The notes: generated from the sequence alone by a model not told the origin. Counted from the first letter of the stretch, positions 24,464 through 32,782 are shown. The stretch is DNA of 39,514 bases from an uncultured Bacteroides sp. (GCA_945965395.1 CAMFND010000079.1:1-39514), one strand, 5' to 3'. Translations and numbers: made by a program.

Positions 24464-24549
24464 AGTACTGCCAAGGGAGTACTGCAGTACTTTCAGGGAA
24501 GTACTCAAGTACTGCCTAAGAAGTACTGAAGTACTGACAGGGAAGTACT
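24464..24549. repeat. array of eight AGTACT hexamers with perfect 8/14-bp alternation (array 2)
   Basis: AGTACT occurs at 24464, 24478, 24486, 24500, 24508, 24522, 24530 and 24544. Start-to-start gaps are 14, 8, 14, 8, 14, 8, 14, a strict 22-bp period. Each unit is a near-palindrome AGTACT-N2-AGTACT followed by 8 bp that vary (ttcaggga, gcctaaga, gacaggga). It lies between the radical SAM stop and the Mks operon promoter, ending about 85 bp before the latter. The hexamers are fully conserved while the spacers drift. Confidence 0.9.
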
Positions 24550-24634
24550 GGGACCTGCTCTTTCCTCCCTGAAAAGCACTCTGCAAGAGGGGGAAAATCG
24601 CTTCGGAACATTAGGAAAATTGGCGGGCAAATTA

Positions 24635-24642
24635 TAACTTTG
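24635..24642 (+). promoter_or_regulatory. promoter -7 element of the Mks-like operon
   Basis: TAACTTTG matches TAnnTTTG. The predicted start near 24649 is about 14 nt before the ATG at 24663. TTAG at 24611-24614 is a poor -33 element with a 20-nt spacer. Confidence 0.6.
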
Positions 24643-24662
24643 CCCGAATTTTCAACTAGACT

Positions 24663-25898
24663 ATGTATATATTCCGATCGATTCACGAAATTATCAATAC
24701 CATTGCGGCGGCCAGGGGACTGCTCACGGAAATGTTCGAGAAACGAAAGACGCTGAGTTTCCGCTATTCCGACGCACTGGCACTGCTCAAGGACGATGAA
24801 AACCGGTTGAAACTGCTCATAGAGAAAGAAGTCATCCGCCAGAACGGCAACTTCGTGGAACTGGATGCCCGCTTCCTCGACTTTTTCGAACTGCTCCTCG
24901 AAGCGAACGAGGAAATCAACACGGCCATCATCGACGAGAACATTGCCTTCCTGCACGAACTGATGGACTACTACGAGAAGGAACAGATTGCTTCGCGCAA
25001 GGAGAGCTATGTGCGCAACATCAAGATTACCTTCCAGAAGATTGCGCGTACCACCATCCGCAACATCATGAACCTGCAGAGCAGCATCGACAATGCGTTC
25101 AAGCACGAACCGACTTACCAGATAAAGATTGCCAAACTGGAAAACCTGGACAAGAAGCGGATTCACATCCAGCAGCTGATTGATACCACCGAAAACCTCA
25201 TCCTGCACGAGGAACGGCGGTTTTTCCAGCAGGCTACCGACGAGGAACTGAACCGCATCCTGCTGGAACTGCGTAGCGAACTCCAGCTCTCGGCCCACAG
25301 CCTCATCCGTGCCCAGCAGGACATCATCAACTACCTGAACCAGATTAAGAGCCAGGTAATTCTGGTAGAGAAAATCCGGAAGGTGAAGTACCTGCAAGAC
25401 CAGTTTGAGCTGCGTTCGCGAAGCAACCTTTCGGAAGTACTCGAAAGAGAACATTCCGTACTGGTGGAAGGCAGCGTGCCGTCTTCGTTCAAGCTGTCAC
25501 TGCCCTACCTGAGTACCGACGAGGCACGTCCTGTCATCCTGAAAGTGCTGCGCAACCTGCAGTACCGCGAGATTATCCGCAGCAACGAGGCGGGCGCCTT
25601 CAGCGAGGAGGACATGGAATCGCAGGCCATGTACCAGGAGGTCATCGACCTGGAAGAAACCCTGAGCGACTACATCCAGGCGCAGGCACAGGCCCGCTGG
25701 AACGATGCGTCGGCTCCGGAAGAAGACCTCTTCCACTACCTGATGCACTATACCTTCGCCCGCGAAGTGGACGAGCAGGAACGCACCACCTTGTTCTGCC
25801 AGATGGTGTCGCTCTACGAAAACCGTCTCCGCATCAGCGAGGAATTCGGCCTGTATCACCAGTACGAATATGCCAAGGTGTATCCGGCCAACTCGTAA
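24663..25898 (+). CDS. MksF/JetA-like kleisin subunit of a condensin-like complex
   Basis: A 411-residue cytoplasmic protein, first of three genes in the order kleisin-like, KITE-like, SMC-like ATPase. Residues about 1-80 look like an N-terminal winged helix (FSFRYSDALALL..., LLIEKEVIRQNGNFVELDARF). A long helical, charged middle follows (about 95-250), then a C-terminal domain (about 275-405). This matches MksF/JetA in length and layout. It would bridge the ATPase heads. Assignment rests mainly on operon order and architecture, since I see no single diagnostic motif. Confidence 0.75.
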   Translation: MYIFRSIHEIINTIAAARGLLTEMFEKRKTLSFRYSDALALLKDDENRLKLLIEKEVIRQNGNFVELDARFLDFFELLLEANEEINTAIIDENIAFLHELMDYYEKEQIASRKESYVRNIKITFQKIARTTIRNIMNLQSSIDNAFKHEPTYQIKIAKLENLDKKRIHIQQLIDTTENLILHEERRFFQQATDEELNRILLELRSELQLSAHSLIRAQQDIINYLNQIKSQVILVEKIRKVKYLQDQFELRSRSNLSEVLEREHSVLVEGSVPSSFKLSLPYLSTDEARPVILKVLRNLQYREIIRSNEAGAFSEEDMESQAMYQEVIDLEETLSDYIQAQAQARWNDASAPEEDLFHYLMHYTFAREVDEQERTTLFCQMVSLYENRLRISEEFGLYHQYEYAKVYPANS

Positions 25899-25924
25899 CC
25901 CATTCACCCCTATACATTTGACTT

Positions 25925-26515
25925 ATGGAACTGAACATACATATACCTGACAATACTGCGGCCTTGTTCGACTGCCTCCAGAAGGGACAGTTCATCAGTT
26001 CGAACAGCTGCAACGAAGCCGTGCGCGACATGTACGACCAGATAGACGACCACTTTGAGGCGCTCTCGGTCTACTTCGCCCAAATCGGCTATACCCTGGA
26101 ACGGGGCAACGAATACTTTTACTTCTCGCGCGTGGAACCGCGTACCACACTGGAACAGAAAATTATGCGTGCCTACTACTGGATTGACGTGCTCGACCTG
26201 TTCAAGACCTACGACGAGACTTTCGGCGCAGGATTCCGCTTCCAGCCCGAACAGATTCTGGTGGAAGCCAACATCAACGTGATGCTGCAAAACAAGCTCG
26301 ACGGGCTGCGCAAGCATTTCTCCGACAAGGACGTGCGCAAGGACGTGCTCGACAACCTGATTCGTCAGCTCACCAAGGAGTCATTCCTGGAACTGGAGAA
26401 CGAGAAGACCAACATCTACAAGGTGATGAGTTCCTGGCACTACCTGGAACGCCTGATTGAAAGTATCCAAATTTACGACGACACTGAAACGGAAGACAAT
26501 GAGAAACCTGAATAG
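25925..26515 (+). CDS. MksE/JetB-like KITE subunit
   Basis: A 196-residue acidic cytoplasmic protein, the usual MksE/JetB size. It opens with LFDCLQKGQFISS, then YDQIDDHFEALSVYFAQIGYTLERGNEYFYFSR, resembling the tandem winged-helix dimer subunit that embraces the kleisin. It starts 26 bp after the kleisin-like gene, and its last codons overlap the ATPase start by 17 bp, so translation is probably coupled. No enzymatic motif. Confidence 0.75.
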   Translation: MELNIHIPDNTAALFDCLQKGQFISSNSCNEAVRDMYDQIDDHFEALSVYFAQIGYTLERGNEYFYFSRVEPRTTLEQKIMRAYYWIDVLDLFKTYDETFGAGFRFQPEQILVEANINVMLQNKLDGLRKHFSDKDVRKDVLDNLIRQLTKESFLELENEKTNIYKVMSSWHYLERLIESIQIYDDTETEDNEKPE

Positions 26516-29500
26516 AATCATCTTTATCAACAGCGCCAACATTCCCTATGCCGACGACATTTACCTGGACGGGAATGTGCACTTCATCGGCACGCAGGGA
26601 GTGGGAAAAAGTACCGTGCTGCGCGCCATACTGTTTTTCTACAATGCCGACACCCAGAAGTTAGGTATCCCCGTAGAGAAGCAGAGCTACACGGAATATT
26701 ACTTCCCCTACTCCAACTCCTACATCATCTACGAGGTAACCACCGAGCAGGGAGCGTTCTGCATCCTAAGCTTCAAGTCGATGGGCCGCGTGTGCTACCG
26801 TTTCATCGACTCGCCTTACCGCATGGAGTTCTTTGTCGACGAGAACCGCACGGCCTACAGCGGCAACGACCGTATCCGTGCCGCCCTCGACCAGTACGGA
26901 GTGGACTACTCACGCATCATCTATACCTACGACGAATACCGTAACATCCTTTACGGCAACGGTGCAGGTCTCGAAATGAGCCGCTATTCGCTCATGGAAA
27001 GCAAGCAGTACCAAAACATTCCGCGTACCATACAGAACGTGCTACTCAACTCAAAGCTCGATGCGGAGTTCATCAAGAAGACCATCATCTCGTCCATCAA
27101 CGAAGACGAGACCGCCATCGACCTGAACACCTACAAGGAGCACCTAAAGAACTTCGAGACACGCCTGCGCGACATTGAAGAGTTCCAGAAACGCGAAACG
27201 CAGAAACAAGCCAAGGAAATCACCTCCCTCTCGGCACAGGTGTCACGTCAGCAGACCGCTCTCGTGCAAGGTTGCCGCGAACTGGCCGCCACCTACCGCC
27301 TTACCGAAAGCCAGTTGCCCAAGGCCGAGGAACAGAAGCACCAGGCTGAGAAAGCACGTACCGCCCTCCTCACCCGCCGTCAGGAGTTGCAGGAACAGTC
27401 GCGCCAGCGCTGCGACAAGATGCAGGAGGCGCTGGCCATCCTGAACAACGAACTGCAGAAAGCACAGCAGAAGGAAAAGGAATATGCCCGCCGCCAGATA
27501 GAGGAAATCATGGAGCGCTCGGCCCGCAAGGAGGAGTGGAAGAACAAGCAGCAGGGATTGCAGGAGGAGCAGCGCATCCTTACCTCGCACTACACGGAAA
27601 TCTCCACCAAGTACAAGTCACTCATCCAGAGCCTCGACGAACAGTGGAACCGCATCCATGAGGCCAAAATCAAGCAGCTTGAGGGACTGAATAACACGTT
27701 CAATGCCCGCATCGAAGAAGCCCGCCGTCAGCACGAAGCGGCTACCGAAGCCCTTTACCAGGAATACGAACAGCTCTCGCAGCAACTGCATCCGGAACGC
27801 AGCAGCAAGCAGAACGAACTGACCGCCCTCGACTACCAGATGCAGCTGTGCCGCAAGGAGACTTTCTTCGAAGCCGAGCAGGAGGAGCTGAAACACCGCA
27901 TCCAGTCGTACACGGGTCTGCACATGAGCAAGAAGAACCGCATCAACAACGCCCAGCTCATCATCAAGGAACTCACGCTGAAGTGGGAAGAAGAGTTGCA
28001 GAAGGGATTGAAGGAAAAAGACGAGGCACTGATGCAGCTGCAGGCCGAACACTTGCAGCTCCGCCCGCGTATGGACGAACTGGAGACTTTCCTGAAAAAC
28101 AGCAAGAGCACCCTGCAAGGCTGGCTTAAGGAGCACAAGAAGGGATGGGAAGAAAACATCGGTAAGCTGTGCGACGAGTCCATCCTCTGGCAGACCAACC
28201 TCTCGCCGAAGATTGTAGACGAGGGCACGTCATTCTACGGCATCTCCATCTCCCTGCAGGACATCGAGCGCCACATCCGCTCCATCGACGACTATCAGGC
28301 GGAACATGACAAGGGCATCAAGCGACTGGCGGAAATCCAGGCTGAAACCCTCCGTCTGCAACAGGAGAAAGAGGCCTTGGAAGAGCAGCTGAAAGCCAAA
28401 TACCAGCCGCGCATCAAGGAACAGAAAGACGTGATAGCCGTTCAGGAATACGAGCTGGAGAAACTGGAACAGCAGTACCAGAAGGATATGCTCGACCTGG
28501 ACGACTGGAAGAAGAAGGCGGAAGCCGAACGTACTGCCAAACTCCGGAAACTGGAAGAGGAAAAGCAACGCATCGCCGCAGAACTGAAGGAAATTGACGG
28601 CAAACTGAACAACCTGAACCGCGAAAAGAGCGAGAAGCTGAACCAGCTGAAGCAGGAATGGAACCGGGTGCAGCAGGACATCGCACACGAGAAAGAGACA
28701 CAGGCCGGCAGCATCCGTCTGGAGGATAAGGAAGAGCAGCAGCGTATCGCCACGGAGAAAGCCGAATACGAGCGCCAGATGAAGCAGGAACTGCACTCGC
28801 AGGGGGCCGACACCGAACGTCTGCAACAGATTAGCAGCCAGTTGCGCGACATCGACCGGGAACTGCAGTTCATCAAGGAGCACGCCACCCTGCTCATTGA
28901 GTACCAGAAGGACAAGCGCGACCTCATCGACCACATTCCGGAATGGAAGCGTGAACAGGAGGAACAGAAACGTCAGCTCAGCCAGGAGAAGGACAACCTG
29001 CGCCGGGAAACCTCGGGTTTGCAGGAGCAGATTGATGCCCTGAACAAGGAACTGCAGCAGGCAGAGAAGGAAGTAACACAGCTTCAGGCCAATATGGAGG
29101 CGTACGGCAAGATTTCGGCTTACGACTGGTACAAGCCGCATCAGGATATTTTCAATCCCGAAAACCCTGTCACGCTGGAAATCCACACGCCGCGTACCTG
29201 TCTGGAACTGATTGACGAACTGGGCCGCACGGACAGCCAGTACATGACGCTGCAAAACCGTCTGCGCAAGGAGGTGAACCTCTTTACCGGCCACTTCGAC
29301 GAGGAGAATACCTTCAAGTTCAAGACCAAGTTTACCGAGGACTGGGAGTATATCCGCTTTGCCGAGGAACTGCACGACTTTGTGGAAGAGAACAAGATCA
29401 GCGAGTTCGTCCGCCGCATCAACAACGAGCACTCCGACATCTTCAAGCGCATCAGCATGGATACCTCAATGCTCACGGCTTCGGAAGACGATATTCAGGA

Positions 29501-30155
29501 CCTCATCGGTCAGGTGAACAAGGGATTCCAGACGTGCAACTTCGTGGGCGTTATCCAGTGCATCGAAATGAAGGTGGAAGAAAGCAGCAACCGTGTGGTA
29601 AACTGTCTGCGTGCCATCCAGAAGTACTACAACGAGCATGCCTATGACCTCACTCCGGGCACCAACCTCTTCTCGTCGGAAAACGAGCAGCTGGTGAAAC
29701 AGGAGGCCATCGCCCTGCTCCGCGACTTCATCAAGGAGATTCACGCCTACCGCTACGACAGCATCCGCTTGTACGACTCGTTCGAGCTGCGTTTCCGCAT
29801 CATCGAGAACAACAACGACACGGGTTTCGTGGAGAAACTGTCGAACGTGGGTTCGGAAGGTACCGACATTCTGGTGAAGGCCATGATCAACATCATGTTG
29901 CTGAACGTGTTCAAGGAAGGGGCTTCGCGCAAGTTCAAGGACTTCAAACTGCACTGTATGATGGACGAAATCGGTAAACTCCACCCGAACAACGTGAACG
30001 GTATCCTGAAGTTTGCCAACGACCGGAACATTATCCTCATCAACGGTTCGCCTACCGAACTGAACCGCGATGCCTACAAGCATGTGTACCTGCTTACCAA
30101 AGGAGCGCAGAGCAAGACACGCATCGCCCGGCTTATTTCGGACCAGAAATTATAG
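26499..30155 (+). CDS. MksB/JetC-like SMC-type ATPase
   Basis: The 1218-residue protein starts at 26499, inside the end of the previous gene. Walker A GTQGVGKST is at 31-39. A long E/Q/K/R-rich coiled coil follows (about 210-540). A globular interruption (about 545-600, GWEENIGKLCDESILW... and FYGISISLQDIERH) is the probable hinge. A second coil runs to about 880. The C-terminal head has a signature-like NVGSEGTDILVKA near 1116 and Walker B-like LHCMMDEIGKL with Asp-Glu near 1156. Expected to load on DNA with its two partners and extrude or compact it. No JetD/MksG topoisomerase-like nuclease gene is adjacent. Strongly GC-biased codons resemble the upstream core genes, arguing against recent transfer. 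Confidence 0.85.
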   Translation: MRNLNRIIFINSANIPYADDIYLDGNVHFIGTQGVGKSTVLRAILFFYNADTQKLGIPVEKQSYTEYYFPYSNSYIIYEVTTEQGAFCILSFKSMGRVCYRFIDSPYRMEFFVDENRTAYSGNDRIRAALDQYGVDYSRIIYTYDEYRNILYGNGAGLEMSRYSLMESKQYQNIPRTIQNVLLNSKLDAEFIKKTIISSINEDETAIDLNTYKEHLKNFETRLRDIEEFQKRETQKQAKEITSLSAQVSRQQTALVQGCRELAATYRLTESQLPKAEEQKHQAEKARTALLTRRQELQEQSRQRCDKMQEALAILNNELQKAQQKEKEYARRQIEEIMERSARKEEWKNKQQGLQEEQRILTSHYTEISTKYKSLIQSLDEQWNRIHEAKIKQLEGLNNTFNARIEEARRQHEAATEALYQEYEQLSQQLHPERSSKQNELTALDYQMQLCRKETFFEAEQEELKHRIQSYTGLHMSKKNRINNAQLIIKELTLKWEEELQKGLKEKDEALMQLQAEHLQLRPRMDELETFLKNSKSTLQGWLKEHKKGWEENIGKLCDESILWQTNLSPKIVDEGTSFYGISISLQDIERHIRSIDDYQAEHDKGIKRLAEIQAETLRLQQEKEALEEQLKAKYQPRIKEQKDVIAVQEYELEKLEQQYQKDMLDLDDWKKKAEAERTAKLRKLEEEKQRIAAELKEIDGKLNNLNREKSEKLNQLKQEWNRVQQDIAHEKETQAGSIRLEDKEEQQRIATEKAEYERQMKQELHSQGADTERLQQISSQLRDIDRELQFIKEHATLLIEYQKDKRDLIDHIPEWKREQEEQKRQLSQEKDNLRRETSGLQEQIDALNKELQQAEKEVTQLQANMEAYGKISAYDWYKPHQDIFNPENPVTLEIHTPRTCLELIDELGRTDSQYMTLQNRLRKEVNLFTGHFDEENTFKFKTKFTEDWEYIRFAEELHDFVEENKISEFVRRINNEHSDIFKRISMDTSMLTASEDDIQDLIGQVNKGFQTCNFVGVIQCIEMKVEESSNRVVNCLRAIQKYYNEHAYDLTPGTNLFSSENEQLVKQEAIALLRDFIKEIHAYRYDSIRLYDSFELRFRIIENNNDTGFVEKLSNVGSEGTDILVKAMINIMLLNVFKEGASRKFKDFKLHCMMDEIGKLHPNNVNGILKFANDRNIILINGSPTELNRDAYKHVYLLTKGAQSKTRIARLISDQKL

Positions 30156-30183
30156 GCTTTTCAGCCTTTAAAACAGAGTTGAA

Positions 30184-30280
30184 AAAACGCCTTTACGTTT
30201 TAAAGTAAAACGCAAGGGCGTTTTACTTTAAATGCACTTGCGTTTGAAAGCAAACGCTTAGGCGTTTTAGAAGCGCTTAC
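30184..30280. repeat. 22-bp array of GCGTTTT...AAAACGC palindromes after the Mks operon (array 3)
   Basis: CGTTTT or CGTTTG occurs at 30196, 30219, 30241 and 30263 (gaps 23, 22, 22), each followed by an inverted half of the AAAACGC type. It includes a perfect 15-bp inverted repeat with a 4-nt loop (30199-30213 with 30218-30232) and a perfect 7-bp hairpin GCGTTTG-aaag-CAAACGC at 30240-30257. It begins about 30 bp after the ATPase stop and could terminate transcription in both directions. The consensus and period match array 1. Confidence 0.8.
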
Positions 30281-30329
30281 CATAATTCCAAATAATAGAA
30301 TTTTATTTTACAAATCAGAATTTTATTCT

Positions 30330-30337
30330 TATCTTTG
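30330..30337 (+). promoter_or_regulatory. promoter -7 element of higBA
   Basis: TATCTTTG is a perfect TAnnTTTG match. The predicted start near 30344 is 18 nt before the ATG at 30362, so a TTG start at 30335 is unlikely. No obvious -33 TTTG. Confidence 0.6.
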
Positions 30338-30361
30338 CCACATGACAATCGAGTGAATCTA

Positions 30362-30658
30362 ATGAGAATATTTACAGAACAAGCTATAAAAGAATATGCA
30401 GAAGCGCATCCTGATGCAAAAGTAGCTTTGCAAGAATGGACTACCATAGTTAAAAGAAGCGAATGGACTTGCTTTGCAGACGTAAAAAAAACCTTTAATA
30501 GCGTAGATAATATAGGTAATCAACATTATGTATTCAATATCAAAGGCAATAGCTACAGACTGATTGTAGTGATAAAATTCACTATAAAGTTCGTTTATAT
30601 TCGTTTTATAGGCACTCATGCCGAGTATGATAAGATAGCTGATTGTTCAGTTTTATAA
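30362..30658 (+). CDS. higB: HigB-family toxin (mRNA interferase-like)
   Basis: A 98-residue basic protein beginning MRIFTEQAIKEYAEAHPDA. Features of the HigB/RelE-like fold: WTCFADVKKTFNSVDNIGN, YVFNIKGNSYRLIVVIKF, and a C-terminal VYIRFIGTHAEYDKI, where the RLIV strand and the IGTHAEYDKI end are characteristic. Expected to cleave mRNA at ribosomes when unmasked. The toxin precedes the antitoxin, the usual hig order. AT-rich, unlike the GC-rich operon before it, suggesting separate acquisition. Confidence 0.88.
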   Translation: MRIFTEQAIKEYAEAHPDAKVALQEWTTIVKRSEWTCFADVKKTFNSVDNIGNQHYVFNIKGNSYRLIVVIKFTIKFVYIRFIGTHAEYDKIADCSVL

Positions 30659-30695
30659 TTAAACCGAATCGGCAGTTACCGATCAACCAAGAGCC

Positions 30696-31061
30696 ATGAC
30701 AAAGATAGAAACAAAAGCTCAATACGATTGGGCAGTAAAAAGAGTTGAGGAATTACTTCCACTGGTTACAGATGAAACCCCTCTGGATAATCCTTACAGT
30801 ATAGAGTTAGAATTACTTTCTAATCTCGTTGCAGATTATTCTGAAGAACATTTCGCACTGGGAGAACCAACGCTGGTTGATGTCCTCAAACTTCGTATGT
30901 ATGAGATGGGACTTAATCAGAAATCTTTAGCAAAATTAATCGGAGTCAGTCCTTCACGCTTGAGTGATTATATTTCCGGTAAATGTGAACCGACCTTGAA
31001 AGTAGCCCGCGAAATTAGCCAGAAATTGAATATTGACGCCAATATAGTACTAGGTGTTTAA
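30696..31061 (+). CDS. higA: HigA-family antitoxin, XRE helix-turn-helix
   Basis: A 121-residue acidic protein. The C-terminal HTH_3 domain (about 62-118) reads LVDVLKLRMYEMGLNQKSLAKLIGVSPSRLSDYISGKCEPTLKVAREIS, a clear XRE-type DNA-binding fold. The N-terminal ~60 residues probably bind the toxin. It starts 37 bp after higB and should repress the pair's promoter. It is followed after about 60 bp by the 3' end of tRNA-Thr on the opposite strand. Confidence 0.9.
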   Translation: MTKIETKAQYDWAVKRVEELLPLVTDETPLDNPYSIELELLSNLVADYSEEHFALGEPTLVDVLKLRMYEMGLNQKSLAKLIGVSPSRLSDYISGKCEPTLKVAREISQKLNIDANIVLGV

Positions 31062-31122
31062 TATGAGTATAGAAAACAGAAAAACCGCTTAATTCACAAT
31101 GGAATAAGCAGTTTTAAGTCGG

Positions 31123-31195
31123 AGCCGAAAGCGGGACTCGAACCCGCGACTTACTCATTACGAATGAGTTACTCTACCAACTGAGTTATTTCGGC
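31123..31195 (-). tRNA. tRNA-Thr (anticodon CGT)
   Basis: On the minus strand a 73-nt cloverleaf: acceptor GCCGAAA/TTTCGGC plus discriminator T, D arm ACTC...GAGT, anticodon arm ACTCA-TTCGTAA-TGAGT with anticodon CGT (reads ACG), and T arm CGGGTTCGAGTCCCG. CCA is not encoded. It stands alone at the end of the toxin-antitoxin block. I found no second copy of its 3' end in the window, so there is no visible integration scar. Confidence 0.95.
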
Positions 31196-31219
31196 AACGT
31201 GTTTCGTTGAAAACGGTTG

Positions 31220-31250
31220 CAAAATTACTCTTTTCTTGAAACCTGCCAAA
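31220..31250 (-). promoter_or_regulatory. promoter of tRNA-Thr
   Basis: On the minus strand TTTG (31250-31247), a 19-nt spacer and TAATTTTG (31227-31220), matching the Bacteroides consensus. The predicted start lies about 18 nt before the tRNA. Confidence 0.65.
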
Positions 31251-31420
31251 TAAAAAAGAATTTTTTTTCCGAAAAACTACATTTTTCCGGCCCGTACAAC
31301 CCGTTTTCGCTACATCACAGGGGCATTTGACACATTATTACGTGTAATTTGTACAATAGTCCCTTGTCTGCCTTCTGACGATTTCCTACTTTTACCCGCA
31401 AAATGAAACATTACACTACC

Positions 31421-32497
31421 ATGAAAAAGAAACTGATGATTTCACTGCTGGCACTGGCTTCACTGGGAGCCGGAGCACAAAACTTGCAAAAGGGAGACTA
31501 CGGATACTTGTACTGCCACATGAGCGGACGAGGGGAATGGACGGCCTATGCCCTAAGCCGTGACGGCGTACACTTTCACGACCTGATTGATGGCGACCCC
31601 GTATACAATGTAGAAGAAATATCAAAAATAGAGGGAGGAGCACGCGATGCCTTTATCTGCCGTACGTCCGACGGAAAGGGCTACCTGATGGTGACTACCG
31701 ACATGAGCAACGCCAAGAGCCGATCGTGGTTCAACTACGGCATCAACCTGCTGAAAAGTGACGACCTGATTCACTGGACTTCTACCACCTTCGACTTCCG
31801 CCAGGGACCGGACATTTTCTGTGACCCTCAGTCGCCCGACGTCTATAAGGACTACAGCACCATCAAACGCGTATGGGCACCGCAGATTTTCTGGGACCCT
31901 TCGTACGTATGGGCCGATGGCACGAAGGGCGGATACATGATATACTATTCACTGCTTAATCCGGCAGAAGACCAGTACGACCGCGTGTTCTATTCCTATG
32001 CCGACGCCACCTTTACACGTCTCACCAAGCCCCGCCTGCTGGTGGACTGGGGATATGCCACCATCGATGCCGACATCAACTATGTGCCGGCCGACGGACT
32101 CTACCACATGCTAATCAAAAAAGAAGGAGGTACACCCGGCATCTTTGCCGCCACAGCTACAAAACTGACCGGTCCATATAAAATAAAGGATGAGAACGAC
32201 TATGTGAAGTTTGAAGGCAACAAGAAATGTGAGGGCTGCTCTGCCTTCCAGCTGGTGGGCGACTCTACCTGGCGTGTAGCCTACATCGAATACTCCTCCA
32301 ATCCCAAAAGATACCGCATCTGTCAGGCCGACGAGAAACTCTCCAACTTCCACTCCCCCGTCACCATGGAGGGTGTGAAACATCCGCAGCACGGCTCGTT
32401 CATGCGGCTCACCGAAAAAGAATACAAGCGCCTGCAGGAATGGTCGGACAGCATCATGCGCAAAAGAGCCGCCCGCCACAGCGGAGAAAAGAAGTAA
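31421..32497 (+). CDS. secreted glycoside hydrolase family 43-like protein
   Basis: A 358-residue protein with a Sec signal peptide (MKKKLMISLLALASLGAGAQ). The start at 31421 is preferred over 31403 because the promoter-like TACTTTTA at 31387-31394 leaves almost no leader for the earlier ATG. The body has five-bladed propeller features of GH43: WTAYALSRDGVHFHDL, SWFNYGINLLKSDDLIHW, the hallmark VWAPQIFWD, YSYADATFTRL and an Asp in TIDADINYV; the probable acid/base Glu is in KKCEGCSAF. Likely arabinofuranosidase or xylosidase on plant glycans, periplasmic or surface. It stands alone, with no SusCD genes nearby. Confidence 0.85.
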   Translation: MKKKLMISLLALASLGAGAQNLQKGDYGYLYCHMSGRGEWTAYALSRDGVHFHDLIDGDPVYNVEEISKIEGGARDAFICRTSDGKGYLMVTTDMSNAKSRSWFNYGINLLKSDDLIHWTSTTFDFRQGPDIFCDPQSPDVYKDYSTIKRVWAPQIFWDPSYVWADGTKGGYMIYYSLLNPAEDQYDRVFYSYADATFTRLTKPRLLVDWGYATIDADINYVPADGLYHMLIKKEGGTPGIFAATATKLTGPYKIKDENDYVKFEGNKKCEGCSAFQLVGDSTWRVAYIEYSSNPKRYRICQADEKLSNFHSPVTMEGVKHPQHGSFMRLTEKEYKRLQEWSDSIMRKRAARHSGEKK

Positions 32498-32564
32498 AAA
32501 GAGGAAAATGAAATATTTTTGTAAAAACTTTTGGCAAACATCCTTTCATTTGAGCAGAAAACAT

Positions 32565-32572
32565 TATCTTTG
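32565..32572 (+). promoter_or_regulatory. promoter -7 element of carAB
   Basis: TATCTTTG matches TAnnTTTG. The predicted start near 32579 gives a long leader (about 260 nt) before carA. No good -33 TTTG at 19-21 nt. Confidence 0.6.
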
Positions 32573-32643
32573 CACTCCGAATTATGACGTGACAAAAGAG
32601 TTTGATGTATTACTGTTCAACACATAGTAAAAAGAATAAGCGC

Positions 32644-32700
32644 ACATTCGGAGTTCCGGCGAAATGGACAAATGCCGGAAGCTATTTCTTTTTTCTTTTA
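32644..32700 (+). promoter_or_regulatory. attenuator-like hairpin 1 in the carA leader
   Basis: TTCCGGC (32654-32660) pairs with GCCGGAA (32674-32680) over 13 nt, followed by gctatttcttttttcttttat: terminator form. An alternative fold pairs CATTCG (32645-32650) with CGAAATG (32660-32666, one bulge) and excludes the terminator stem. This is the layout of transcription attenuation. No recognised riboswitch or PyrR-site consensus is visible. Confidence 0.5.
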
Positions 32701-32746
32701 TGTCATTTATTTCCTGAATATTTAAGATTTCCTATTTTTTCAAACA

Positions 32747-32782
32747 CCTGGAACTGCTTTTCGGCAAGTCCGGGCGTTTTTT
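32747..32782 (+). terminator. terminator-like hairpin 2 in the carA leader
   Basis: CCTGGA (32747-32752) pairs with TCCGGG (32769-32774, one T-G wobble). After a 2x2 internal loop, TGC pairs with GCA over loop TTTTCG. CG and six T residues follow. It ends about 60 bp before the carA ATG. With hairpin 1 it gives two tandem termination points in the leader. The rest of 32498-32842 holds no convincing gene. Confidence 0.55.

Noticed and set aside
24516..25454. Long minus-strand frame opposite the kleisin-like gene
   Set aside because: Antisense shadow of a GC-biased coding region; leucine/valine-rich pseudo-protein with no family features.
28230..29432. 400-codon minus-strand frame opposite the ATPase coiled coil
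   Set aside because: E/K/Q-rich sense codons produce long leucine/phenylalanine-rich antisense frames; the sense gene is well supported.
20829..30280. CRISPR array at the 22-bp repeat tracts
   Set aside because: Units are contiguous degenerate palindromes with spacers of at most 8 bp, and no cas genes are present.
30156..31122. A fourth Wadjet gene (JetD) after the ATPase
   Set aside because: All frames here were examined; only HigB and HigA are present, and no toprim-type protein is seen.
31123..31195. tRNA-Thr as an integration attachment site
   Set aside because: No direct repeat of the tRNA 3' end and no integrase gene are visible in the window.
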